The notes under the pieces are model-generated. The model saw only the letters and a list, made by a program, of their open reading frames with translations. It ran no database searches and had not been told where the DNA came from. From assembly GCF_024362695.1 (NCBI RefSeq), contig NC_065407.1:13950001-14014000 (forward strand): a DNA stretch of 64,000 bases, written 5' to 3'. How positions within the stretch are numbered: position 1 is the stretch's first letter; each line of letters opens with the position of its first letter. The translations under genes and the position numbers were made by a program. The DNA is from Pectinophora gossypiella. Its lineage: Eukaryota > Arthropoda > Insecta > Lepidoptera > Gelechiidae. Positions 42,781-52,535 of the stretch are shown piece by piece.

Positions 42781-43255
42781 AGTTTTTTTTTCTTTTATTA
42801 AGAAAATTATTGTTCGTTTCCCGCTCTACGTACTTAAAGACGTGTCCTTGTCTCTCAACTCGTTTAAATATTTACCCCAAAACTGCCTTCTCTATCTATA
42901 TTAATCTTAGCGACTTACATATAACTTGAACCATCCGGGACTTTCATAGTTTGGACATTTGTTATTCAGATATCCAACTACTAATGGAGATTTATGTTGC
43001 CCACATTATTTCACTCGGCGGATTCAATTTTGCCCCTAGTCCATTACCATTTTACGGATTACATCGGATTCCGTTAAAATATTAATCTTTTAAAGTAAAT
43101 ACGCTTGGAAGTTATAATTGTATAGCGTTGAAAGCTATTAAATTTGGCAGATTTAAACATTTTATACATCTGAAAACTTGACTTTAGTAATTTCAGTTAT
43201 TGCTAAACATTCACGCACTTTATATAGGTATAATACATTGTCACGGTATAAATGA
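42781..43255. other. No feature recognised
   Basis: AT-rich, nothing supportable. Confidence 0.4.
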
Positions 43256-43450
43256 GAGCCGTGGCAGCCCGCTAGAACGCTTGCCTCTCACTTTAAGGTC
43301 GCAAGTTCGAATCCAGCAAAGGCCTAAACGTTTAAATGTTTCCCTTCGCGGGTTGGAAGGTCAGACAGGCATTCGCTTCTGTTAAATATCGGACCTATCA
43401 AATCTTCAGGGAAAATAAGCGGACCCTGTGAAAAACGGGATAATAGTCTC
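43256..43450 (+). mobile_element. SINE-C with a large internal deletion
   Basis: The tRNA head (GAGCCGTGGCAGCCCG, B box AAGTTCGAATCC) is joined to the 3' third (CCTTCGCGGGTTGGAAGGTC ... AACGGGATAATAGTC). Confidence 0.85.
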
Positions 43451-43984
43451 CTCACGTTAAAAATAGTCTCCTATGACTTAGATATGTATCTTTCACCTTC
43501 ATTATCTTATCGCACTGCAAGCTATTAAATTTGGTTTCCAGTGTATATGTCTATTGTCCATGAATTTTTTAATCCGCGCAATCTATATTATTTATAGGGA
43601 ATTAATAAATTTTCTCATTCCTTATAAAAAAGGGTTCTGCATTTTGTTTTACTTGGCTCTTCTTTAGCCAATATACAATAATAAGATGGAGTGCAACGTG
43701 TTGAAAAAATCGCAGATGCGCCGGTAGTCGCGTGTATCAAGGACCTTATTTAGCTCGCATCGCGTTGCGTCGCACATATATGGTGTGCTGGGCTTGTTAA
43801 TTCCACTCTTATAAAATTCATTCCATTTTCAGAGGTTTTTTTTTGTTGATGAATCTCCGAAGACATTCTCTACTTGTCCGGACAAATGGGGGCTTTCGAC
43901 CGTTGAATAAGATACGTTTTTTTTATTTTTAACAGAAATACTTTAGAGTATGTTAAATCACTATATTACTGATTAGTATTTTTT
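43451..43984. other. No feature recognised
   Basis: AT-rich, nothing supportable. Confidence 0.4.
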
Positions 43985-44375
43985 TTGTAAGTTTAGTGAT
44001 AGAGTGAGAAACAGTGTGAAAAGACAGAGATGTGGTGGAAAAGACGATATATTTACCTTAGTCATTTCTCAATCTTAATTGAGAAAGGAATGTTAGGTTG
44101 GTTTGGACATGTAGAGCGGATGAAGGATAATAGAATTGCGAAAGCGGTATAAATAGCTAAAGTTGATGTTAGGGCTGGCAGAAGAAGACCTAGAAGGACT
44201 TACATTGCCCAAATGAGAGATATCCTTAGAAAAAGTTTAGTATGATTTACTCTGAACCGGCGTGCGTGTATGAAGCGATTGATGAATGTGGAGGAAGCAA
44301 GAGAAGTGTGTCAGGATCGAAACAAATGGAATTTTGTAGTCTCTGCTTGCCCCGGTGGGAAAAAAACTAAATTAA
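43985..44375 (+). pseudogene. LINE RT C-terminal relic (WFGHVERM type)
   Basis: Readable pieces are LSDRVRNSV.RQRCGGKDDI, GMLGWFGHVERMKDNRIAKA, AGRRRPRRTY, LNRRACMKRLMNVEEAREVC and NKWNFVVSACPGG, in changing frames. It carries stops and frameshifts and is a dead copy of the element at 45.1 kb, lacking the (TATG)n tail. Confidence 0.75.
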
Positions 44376-44443
44376 TGAATAAAGGAATATGTATTTATAT
44401 TAAATCAACGTAAATATTAAATCACCTGTTTTTAAAATTCCAG

Positions 44444-44531
44444 CGGGAAGACACTGGACGCCGGCACCGGAACCGGAAGTGCCGCCGGATGTGGCGGGGG
44501 TGGCGACAAACAGTACTTCCTGTTACGTTAA
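44444..44531 (+). CDS. Candidate host 3'-terminal exon
   Basis: A G+C-rich stretch in AT-rich surroundings follows an acceptor-like CCTGTTTTTAAAATTCCAG. In one frame it reads GKTLDAGTGTGSAAGC and GGGGDKQYFLLR, then TAA. AT-rich sequence follows to AATAAA at 44724-44729, a plausible 3' UTR of about 190 bp. A glycine-rich terminal exon of a host gene would explain all this. There is no upstream exon to join, the polypyrimidine tract is weak, and the protein is unrecognised, so this is tentative. Confidence 0.3.
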
Positions 44532-44723
44532 CAAATCTTCTCTCTGCTCACTATTAGTGTACACTACTTCGATCTGTTTTTGTAAAAGAACACTTCAGAT
44601 GGATATTGATTATAAATGTTTCAGTGCTCAACGGTTTGGCCTTTGTGTCAATGAATATAAAAAAAATCGGTAAAAATACTTTTAAGTTAAACGGTTTTAT
44701 TTTATGTGCATTGAAAACTAGAA

Positions 44724-44729
44724 AATAAA
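44724..44729 (+). promoter_or_regulatory. AATAAA signal after the candidate exon
   Basis: A canonical hexamer about 193 bases after the TAA; a MITE starts 8 bases further on. Confidence 0.35.
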
Positions 44730-44736
44730 TAAATAG

Positions 44737-44882
44737 TTAAAACACATAATAACGGGTTCTTACCGATCATGGCACTTGCAACAGTGTCGAAATATCGGGA
44801 GTCTCATATCCCCATTTAAACGCGGTAAGAACCCGTTATTATGTGTTTTAATTATGATAATAACCGCGTAAACTTAAAACAA
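44737..44882 (+). mobile_element. Short TIR element, second copy
   Basis: TTAAAACACATAATAACGGG at the left is inverted as CCCGTTATTATGTGTTTTAA near 44833-44852. CACTTGCAACAGTGTCGAAA lies between, and ATTATGATAATAACCGCGTA extends to the right. Compare 42667-42780. Confidence 0.7.
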
Positions 44883-44927
44883 TGTATAAATAAATAGTTA
44901 CTTACCTATCAACCTACGTCACCTACG

Positions 44928-45068
44928 TTGGTCCCGGTCATTACTATCTCTGATGGTAGTGGTCGTCATAAGATGAATCATGTCAGCGGCCGAAAGGCGG
45001 TTCATGAAAGAACACTAACACCAGGGTTTGCTTTGTAGGTAAACTAAGCAGCCCACACCATAACAAGT
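44928..45068 (+). mobile_element. SINE-A 3' half, degraded
   Basis: GTTGGTCCCGGTCATTACT, GAATCATGTCAGCGGCC, AACACCAGGGTTTG and CAGCCCACACCATA keep the order of SINE-A with many changes. Confidence 0.6.
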
Positions 45069-45095
45069 AGGTATTTTGAACTTCTAGTTAAGAAA

Positions 45096-45597
45096 TAAAC
45101 GCTGAAGTACGGTAGTGAATGTTGGGTATGGCAGAAGAAGCATGAAAGTAAGATCAACGCCGTAGAAATGAGGTCTTTGCGTAGCATCTGCGGTGTGAAG
45201 TTGAGTGATAGAGTGAGAAACAGTGTGATAAGACAGAGATGTGGTATAAAAGACGATATAGTGACTAGGATTGAGAAGGGAATGTTAGGTTGGTTTGGAC
45301 ACGTTGAGCGGATGAAGGATAATAGAATTGCAAAAGCGGTATATAAAGCGCAAGTTGATGGTAGGGCTGGCAGAGGAAGACCGAGAAGGACTTACGATGA
45401 TCAAATTGGAGATGTCCTTAGAAAAGGTTCAATACGATCTACTTTGAACCGGCGTGCGTGTATGAAGTGATTGATGAATGTGGAGGAAGCAAGAGAAGTG
45501 TGTCAGGATCGAAGCAAATGAAATTCTATAGTCTCTGCTTACCCCGGTGGGAAATAGGCGTGAGTTTATGTATGTATGTATGTAGTTAAGAAATATT
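45096..45597 (+). pseudogene. LINE RT C-terminal relic with (TATG)n tail
   Basis: The open part (45102-45470) reads LKYGSECWVWQKKHESKINA, EMRSLRSICGV, GWFGHVERMKDNRIAKAVY and GRGRPRRTYDD up to RACMK, then TGA. Beyond the stop, LMNVEEAREVCQDRSK is still readable, followed by another stop and a tail GTTTATGTATGTATGTATG. LYGSE, CGV and GHV.RM are C-terminal landmarks of LINE reverse transcriptases. The catalytic RT core is absent. The first stop equals CGA changed to TGA relative to the copy at 44 kb. Confidence 0.8.
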
Positions 45598-45815
45598 TTA
45601 CTACTAGGCAGAATAGCTTTTAAGCATATTGGACTAAAATAAAAACGTGGTGCCCCTCTAAAATCCTACCTATGGCGGAGCACATCTTTTTGAGAGGTTT
45701 GATGGAGTAAATTACATTAGATTGTGATTTTGCAAGTAAGTATGCGTGAAAGAGGTTTTGATCATATCCGTCTTCGGATTTCTACAAGATGTCTCCTGAT
45801 AGTTCAGTGTTTAAC

Positions 45816-46127
45816 GTGGTCCAGTGGTTGAGCGTTAGGCTCACGATCCGGAGGTCCCCGGTCCGAATTCCGGTGTGGACATATCACAAAAATCACAATG
45901 TGATCCCTAGTTTGGTTAGGACATTACTGGCTGATCACTTGATTGTCCGAAAGTAAGATAATCCGTGCTTCGGAAGGCACGTTAAGCCGTTGGTCCCGGT
46001 TTATACTTACTGATGTAAGTAAGTATTCGCTACATGAGCCATGTCAGGGGCCTTTGGCGGCTAAACAGTAACCCTGACACCAGGGTTGATGAGGTTGGTA
46101 CTCCACCTCACAACCCACACGATAGAG
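45816..46127 (+). mobile_element. SINE-A, full-length reference copy
   Basis: A box (TGGTCCAGTGGTTGAG), a slightly damaged B box (CCGGTCCGAATTCCGG), TTTGGTTAGGACATTACTGG, core (45962-46000), AGCCATGTCAGGGGCC and a CAACCCACACGATAG end. Confidence 0.9.
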
Positions 46128-46510
46128 GATGAAGTTTTTAAGAACCTTATGCAATGTGTCACTGGCCTATGTTATTTAACATAAGCTAACAAGCGAATAA
46201 CTTCCTTCTCTCAACACCGAGTAATATACTTGTGAACTTTCACACATAGTTTCTTACGCAACTTGCGTAAACTATCTCAACTCGAGGTTCTATCAATTTC
46301 AACAAGTTTTGCATACTGCTGACAAAGTTTTAATATCACTATTTGAGTAATTTTGGTGATAGCTCAGACAAGAGTTTGCTAAGATTGCGCTGAAGAGTTG
46401 CGATGAAGTTAGGGTTGCATTTTCGTAATAAATTACTCCAATCCATACTATATTATACTTCCCTTTTTCTTTCTCCTCTTCCAGTGTTCACTTACATATA
46501 ACATATATAG

Positions 46511-46582
46511 ACATAAACAGCTTATATACGTCCCACTGCGGGGTACAGGCCTCCCTTCAATCAACCGGAAGGGTATGGAGCT
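46511..46582 (-). mobile_element. SINE-B 3' fragment
   Basis: ACAGCTTATATACGTCCCAC, GTACAGGCCTCCCTTCAATC and CCGGAAGGGTATGGAG in minus orientation. Confidence 0.75.
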
Positions 46583-46618
46583 TTTACTTATTATTTCCTA
46601 AATGACTCCAGTGTTAAA

Positions 46619-46855
46619 GAGTCGTGGTAACCCAGTTGGTAGAATGCTAGCCTCTTACTTTGAGGTCGCAGATTCGAATCCAGCACAGGTTTAGGCCAAT
46701 GATTGTCGAATTTGTTTTCGAATTCATGTTTGGGTCATAAATGATTTTGACGTACTCGATTTTACGTACCGCATTCCCGATAAATTAAATAAAAACCTAA
46801 CCTCTATTGGGCCGGTTGTCCCTTCATGGGTTGGAACGTCAGACAGGCGTTCGTT
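46619..46855 (+). mobile_element. SINE-C, 5' two-thirds
   Basis: The head (GTCGTGGTAACCCAGTTGG, B box AGATTCGAATCC), GAATTCATGTTTGGGTCATA, and then an abridged body to GGGTTGGAACGTCAGACAGG. The 3' end is lost at a (GTTC)n run. Confidence 0.85.
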
Positions 46856-47355
46856 CGTTCGTAACACAGGCTTTATTTTAAACCTGGTCTTTTAGTCTTC
46901 GTTTTGTAATAACAAAACATTACCGGAGAAATCAACAAACAACATCATGAAGAATCATTCAATAGAAACCGAGAACTTCACAACTAAAACACGGTAGCTT
47001 CGTGTGCTAGCTGAAATTTATCGAGCTCTAGTTCTACGATAGATTTATGGTCACTAACAGCTGAATGCTTCGAGCATCCGTCTTGTACTTAGAATGGAAC
47101 GGTCTTAGATTCACGGTTTTTCTTATCTGCGCTTCGTTGGTGGTGTTAGAACTGTGCAGAATGTGACAAAAGGGGTGCTGAAGCGATAAATGGAGAAAAC
47201 GACGAAAATATGTTTAGCTCAGAATAAAGAATATTTAACGCATGGGACGGTAATTCTCCGCCCTGCACCAATTTCCCGAGCTATCGACCTCACCCCCTCT
47301 GGGATATACTTTAGTCTTTAAATGGCCGTAGGCCGCTAAGGAGTCATTTTGTCAC
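46856..47355. other. No gene recognised
   Basis: Nothing supportable; 47240-47330 is G+C-richer and could be old retroelement sequence. Confidence 0.35.
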
Positions 47356-47460
47356 GTTTTGACACGTTTTTTTTATGACGTCAGTGTGCTTTTTCATACA
47401 AATTCCATAGTAATATCGTGTTTTGACGTTAAGTAAAAAGTAACCAATTTGAGTAGTTGT
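47356..47460 (-). repeat. R1 repeat copy
   Basis: ATGACGTCAGTGTGCTTTTT, ATACAAATTCCATAGTAATA and TTTTGACGTTAAGTAAAAAG match 37014-37085 closely. Confidence 0.7.
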
Positions 47461-47523
47461 TACGAGTAGGCGGTACACGATAAGATTTTTGTATAAAGTG
47501 TCCTGATTGTGACATAGGTTAAC

Positions 47524-47752
47524 TTATATGCTGGGAGCGAACAAAAAAATAGAACATGTTCAGCTACTGCAAAGCCGCAAAGTTTTAAAACAGCTCTTTT
47601 TGGTAAAAGTGTATTTGGTATAGCAACAAAGATTTATAACAAAATACCAAACCCTATACGTGACTTCAATAATATTAATATATTAAAAAAACAATTATTC
47701 AAATTTTTAAATGACAAAACGTATTATTCTCTAAGTGATTATTTTTATAACA
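47524..47752 (+). pseudogene. LINE RT C-terminal fragment cut by SINE-B
   Basis: One open frame reads YMLGANKKIEHVQLLQSRKV, LKTALFGKSVFGIATKIYNK, IPNPIRDFNNINILKKQLFK and FLNDKTYYSLSDYF. IYNKIP and LKKQLF..L are the usual last landmarks of insect LINE reverse transcriptases; LINE-2 ends with the same kind of sequence (VYNKIP, LKKLLLDK). SINE-B begins immediately after. Confidence 0.65.
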
Positions 47753-48083
47753 GCCTCCGTGGTCTTGTGGTTAGAGCGTTAGGCTCACGATCTGGAGGTC
47801 CGGGTTCGATTCCCGATGGGGACATTGTCGAAATCACTTTGTGAGACTGTCCTTTGTTTGGTAAGGCCTTTTCAGGCTTGAATCACCTGATTGTCCGAAA
47901 AAGTAAGATGATTCCGTGCGTCGGAGGGCACGTTAAGCCGTTGGTCCCGGCTATTAGCCGTAAAAACACCTCCACCAACCCGCATTGGAGCAGCGTGGTG
48001 GAGTATGCTCCATACCCCCCCGGTTGATTGAGGGGAGGCCTGTGCCCAGCAGTGGGACGTATATAGGCAGTTTATGTTATGTT
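47753..48083 (+). mobile_element. SINE-B, full-length reference copy
   Basis: tRNA head (GCCTCCGTGGTCTTGTGGTT, B box GGGTTCGATTCCCG), GTTTGGTAAGGCCTTTTCAG, core (47913-47950), AGCAGCGTGGTGGAGTATGC and 3' end GCCTGTGCCCAGCAGTGGGA then CGTATATAGGC. It has inserted at the end of a LINE RT coding fragment. Confidence 0.92.
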
Positions 48084-48147
48084 ACGTATACTTGACTTTC
48101 AATCCTTATTATGACTTGATATTCTATACATAATTGTTGTAAGTAAT

Positions 48148-48195
48148 ATTAATAACGTTTATTGAAATAAGTTTTTACATTTTATGCATTAAACG
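48148..48195 (-). mobile_element. LINE tail, inverse of 9006-9058
   Basis: AATAACGTTTATTGAAATAA then GTTTTTACATTTTATGCATT is the exact inverse of the 9-kb tail, without its ATT run. Confidence 0.65.
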
Positions 48196-48879
48196 TCTGT
48201 TCGTATACCACACTTTACTGTTTCTAGCATGTGAAACAAATTAAAAAATATTAAACACTGACAAGTAAATTCTCGTCTCACCAAAAATTGTACGCCTACC
48301 GACAGATCACAGCGGTCTTATTATTATCTTTGTAACATCTACCCACTGTACCTGTGTGTCACAATAAATGATTTGAATTTGAATTTCAAAATTAGAATTT
48401 GCTTATCTTCCTAAATATATCTGAAATTCCTACAGAGTATCGTGTCCTTTCTAACATGCTAGAGCATTACGTAAGCGTTAGGTGTATTATCTGTTACCGT
48501 TACTTAAATAAAATACCGTAGCATCACGTAAGCTTCGTCTTGTATTTTGTTTTTTTTTTTTTTTTGTTTTGGAGTCAATGATCTATTTCCTTTATTTTAT
48601 TAAGTCAAGTTTCAAACGATTATGACAATTGACAATGACATATGAGTACCACCACCTTACACACGCTTCATTTCAATCCCACTATACATTTTTAGCTCTG
48701 TCATTGTCAACGGTCATAATTGGCTAGTTGACAACCTAGTCAAATGAGATACTTTTTATGAAAGGTCAAAACAAAGTTTTTTTTGTACTTTGTACGCTTA
48801 TACTGTCCTGTGACGTCATCAATAAAAGCGGTCAAACGTCGTACTCATAATTACTTAATTCATTAATTGGGTCACTGCA
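48196..48879. other. No gene recognised
   Basis: A T-run at 48551-48565; TTTGAATTTGAATTT at 48372-48386 may be another T1 tail end. No coding region is supported. Confidence 0.4.
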
Positions 48880-49520
48880 TCGCAAAATGATGACATGGAC
48901 ATAGAGAGGGAACGCAGGGCGTTGTCAGTGAGGAGTAATATGTTGATTCATAGGTTTGCTCGGCGTACTAAAGAAGTAAAATAATCAATGGTGTAATCGT
49001 CCCAACAACTGAATCATAGTGGGCCCAGTTACCCACTATCAAATTAGAAAAGGGCAAACTCGTCTCTGGGCCCAGTTTAAGACTGGGACGAGATGTCCCC
49101 TAAGCCAAAATTACATTGTTTAAGGCATACTGCCAATCTTTTTACACCTGCAGCATGTGGATCAACTTTACTGAAAAAGCTTACAGCACTCTGCGGGTTC
49201 TATATAACAATGTGTTTAGAGCACTGTTGGGGCTTCCACGTCACTGTAGTGCGTCTGCAATGTTTGCTGATGCGCATACTGATGGCTTCCATGCTATCGT
49301 TCGCAAGCGAGTCAGTTCCCTAATGACGAGAGTACGTGGCAGCGCCAACAGTCTTCTAAGAATCGTAGCAGAGAGGATGGATGGCCCATTCTGGAAACAC
49401 TGGGTTATGACGTGTTACCTATACGCCGTGTGGCCAAGTAATGTCATTTAATGTAATATACTAACATAGTTCGTAAGTCTCTATTGTTTTACTGACATAA
49501 TATGGATGCAGAATCTGAAA
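48880..49520 (+). pseudogene. LINE RT C-terminal region with an internal insert
   Basis: QNDDMDIERERRALSVRSNM and LIHRFARRTKEVK (to about 48981), then after an insert of about 130 bp LFKAYCQSFYTCSMWINFTE, LRVLYNNVFRALLGLPR, CSASAMFADAHTDGFHAIVR and VAERMDGPFWKHW up to a stop at 49451. The two blocks are adjacent in intact relatives as I recall them (EVK followed by LF.AYC.S.YT). An (ATT)n-type tail follows. The insert (about 48983-49108) contains a hairpin CTGGGCCCAG region. Confidence 0.75.
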
Positions 49521-50171
49521 TAAATATTTTATTATATTATTATTATTATAAATAAAATTCAAAAATTGGTCAAAAAGTAAAATGAGACTGATTGTTGATC
49601 ATGTTCGACTGTCTTCTATTTCTAGATTAGCATTTTATTATAATATATCTTTGACCCAGACAAATACCCTATGTTTTTCCAATTTCCCAAACACACCTGG
49701 CATTCCTTGGATTGAACTCTGCAATTGCTTATCACTTTAGAATAGACACAATTTCTATGTTAGCTAAAATTACTGGATCCACAGAATGTAACATTGCATA
49801 TTAACCCTATTTAATGCTGTTTATACGATACCGTTAGAATTCCTACATTTGAAAGCGCAATTTGCCAAAATTATTACCTGCTAAATATTTCAAGTTAATG
49901 ATCTATGGTGAAGTCAATTATAGAGAACTAATTCTCTGTAGTTTACCACGCCGCAACAGTGTACCTGTAATCTCTATCAAACTGACTGCATATCTATCCC
50001 GGATGAGTTATAATCATTAATAACCGGACTATTTCAGTATTAAATTCGGATAAACTGAAAGGCTTAAAGCTACCGTACTATTTGGTACATGCGATATAAA
50101 TTTCAAATTCAGAAAGTTTTAAAGTAAATTTATGTTAATAAAATTTTAAAATTTAAACTGGGGGTATTTAT
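49521..50171. other. No feature recognised
   Basis: AT-rich, nothing supportable. Confidence 0.4.
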
Positions 50172-50314
50172 GTAACTCAGTTTCTATCTTCACAGATAGA
50201 ATCTTTCCTATGATTGGCTAGAATATTAATGAATTGACAGGAGCTGTCAGTTTCAACCAATCACAGCCTAGGATTTCTATGGGTATGAATTTATATATCT
50301 ATAGAAACTGTTAC
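50172..50314. mobile_element. Palindromic MITE, GTAACTCAGTTTCTAT ends
   Basis: GTAACTCAGTTTCTAT and ATAGAAACTGTTAC are inverse ends. TGATTGGCT pairs with AACCAATCA inside, and TGACAGGAGCTGTCA is the axis. Only one copy is seen here. Confidence 0.65.
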
Positions 50315-50388
50315 GGGATTACGCCTTTGTTTTGATGACAATAGAAGGAGTGTGCAGTAACTATCTTAAATTGCCCTGATTTGACAGG

Positions 50389-50605
50389 CCTCGTTTTGTT
50401 AGGACATTGCAGGCTGATTAACCGCTTGTCCGAAAGTAAGATGTTGCACGCTTTTCAGTCGATTCCGGCTACTACACTTACTTAAATAATTATGTACCCG
50501 TAACATGAGCCATGTTAGGGATCTTTGGCGGTTCAACAGTAACCCAAACAACAGAGTTTTTAAGGTCAGTTACTGACTTGACAACCCACAGAAGAGAAGA
50601 CGATT
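50389..50605 (+). mobile_element. SINE-A, old copy without head
   Basis: GTTAGGACATTGCAGGCTGA, TTGTCCGAAAGTAAGATG, ACATGAGCCATGTTAGGGAT and CAACCCACAGAAGAGAAG keep order, but the core is damaged (TTGCACGCTTTTCAG). Confidence 0.7.
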
Positions 50606-51620
50606 TATACCGGCACAGTTTCTCTATTACTACCGAAGAAAATTAACATAATTATTCTCGGCAGTGAACTTTGCGGCAAAACCGTCGGTTCCCAGACCAC
50701 TGTAATAATTGTAAGTTCAGTGTAAATTGTTCTATCTTCAAGTTTGTTGGGAGAAAACCAACAATATTGTTGTCAACTTAAAATAAATGACGAATAAATA
50801 AATTTTAATATTTTTTGGTCAAATATGTCACTTTTTCTATTGAAAATAAATATTTAATACTTATACATTGTTTTAATACTTAATTTAAACTTTGTGGTAT
50901 TGTAGTGTTTACGCACTTAATTATATCACTATGTACTTATGTGAATGTGTAGCTGTTACAGAAGTGCCTCCACTACGGCGTAGCACTGTGCTACAATACG
51001 TAGCAATAGCTACAAAATACAAACTTAAATTAAAAAACTGTTTCATATTTTTATAAAAAGAATGCAAATATCACAGAATTTTATAAAAAATAGATATATT
51101 ACAGAAGAGAATTCTATAAGTAATTAATATATTTCAACAAAAGACTACAAAATGTGAATTTTGTCTAAAACAAGGCTTTCCTGAAGAAAATTCGTTACAG
51201 CGCCATCTATGTAACAAGCGGCGAACTTTGATAACAACGAAGTAGCTAAGCTAGCTTTCTGTTTGCTTACTTGTTGTATAGAATTTGTAGAACGATTGTA
51301 CAGATAGAGGTGTCGGGCTCTGTTGTAATTGCGTTTCTTGTCCACCTGGCTAAGGATTTATTGGTGGTATCCTCGTGTTTTTGTTGGCTCACACGGTCTC
51401 TTAGAAACCATTTACGAGGTAGATAACGAAAGGTTGTAGGTTTGCTTTGTACGAAGATTAGTGTTCTAAGTTCCGAGTATGACATCTTGGATGTATTTTC
51501 AGTGTGACAAAAGGATTGCGTTATTTTTTACATCATTATTTATTTTGTAAGCGTTTTGGTGCTTATTTAGAGTAGGTACATTTCAAGTGGTGACAGTCAA
51601 TCAATAAATCTGATGATAAT
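50606..51620. other. No gene recognised
   Basis: The minus-strand frames at 51145-51345 and 51267-51485 lack family features. Confidence 0.4.
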
Positions 51621-51946
51621 GGCCTCCGTGGTCCAGTGGTGAGCGTTGGGCTCACGATCCAGAGGTCCCAGGTTCGAATCCAGGTGGGGACATATCACAA
51701 AAACTCCCTTCAAGCGACCGGGTTCGATTCCCGATGGGACATTATCGAAATCACTTTGTGAGACTGTCCTTTGTTTGGTAAGGACTTTTCAGGCTTGAAT
51801 CACCTGATTGTCCGAAAAAGTAAGATGATTCCGTGTTTCGGAGGGCACGTTAAGCCGCTGGTCCTGGCTATTAGCCGTAAAAACACCTATACCAACCCGC
51901 ATGGGAGCAGCGTGGTGGAGTATGCTCCATACCCACTCCGGTTGAA
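51621..51946 (+). mobile_element. Chimeric SINE: SINE-A head joined to SINE-B
   Basis: 51621-51700 is a SINE-A head with its own B box (GGTTCGAATCCAGGTGGGG) and ATATCACAAAAACTCCC. It is followed at about 51711 by a second B box (CGGGTTCGATTCCCGATGGG) and the SINE-B body (ATCACTTTGTGAGACTGTCC), core and GTGGTGGAGTATGCTCCATA. The SINE-B 3' tail is lost at 51946. Confidence 0.8.
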
Positions 51947-52285
51947 TTATTTTAATATATTATGGTCAAAATAAGTATTGGTCGAATGCGTTAATAAATA
52001 ATGAAAGAAGACTGCAAACGTGTCATAATACCGCCTTCTTTAATTCATTTTGGGACGTGGATTTCAAATTACGCTATGATGTGTATGTGTTATTCAATGT
52101 GTTCGTTCGTTTTTTGAAATAATTATGAGTATTTAGGGGCCTATTAACTTTTGGAGTTGAAAATTAATAGTCTGTGCTTTTTGAAGCGTTTTTTTTTTTG
52201 CCTTGAAATTATAAAAACAGTTGCTTTAAATAACCTTAATAGCGAGTTTTAATTCTTTAGTCAGCTTAATTTTTTTAACACTTTC
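51947..52285. other. No feature recognised
   Basis: AT-rich, nothing supportable. Confidence 0.4.
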
Positions 52286-52535
52286 ATCTCTCTAGCATTA
52301 TCCCGGTTTTCACAGGGCTCGCTTACCTATCTTTTAATCTTCAGGGATTTGACAGATCCGGTTTTTAACATAAGCTACTGCCTGTCTGTCCTTCTAACCC
52401 GCCAATGGAAAACCAGCCCAATAGAAGTTACATTCCTCCAAAGCTCATTCACCGCTGATCACGTGATTATCATTTATGACCCAAACATCAATTCGTAAAC
52501 AAATTCGACAATCATTAGGCATGTGCTGGATTTAC
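52286..52535 (-). mobile_element. SINE-C lacking the tRNA head
   Basis: TCTCTAGCATTATCCCGG, GATTTGACAGATCCGG, ATGGAAAACCAGCCCAATAG, CACCGCTGATCACGTGATTA and GTGCTGGATT. It stops just before the B box. Confidence 0.8.
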
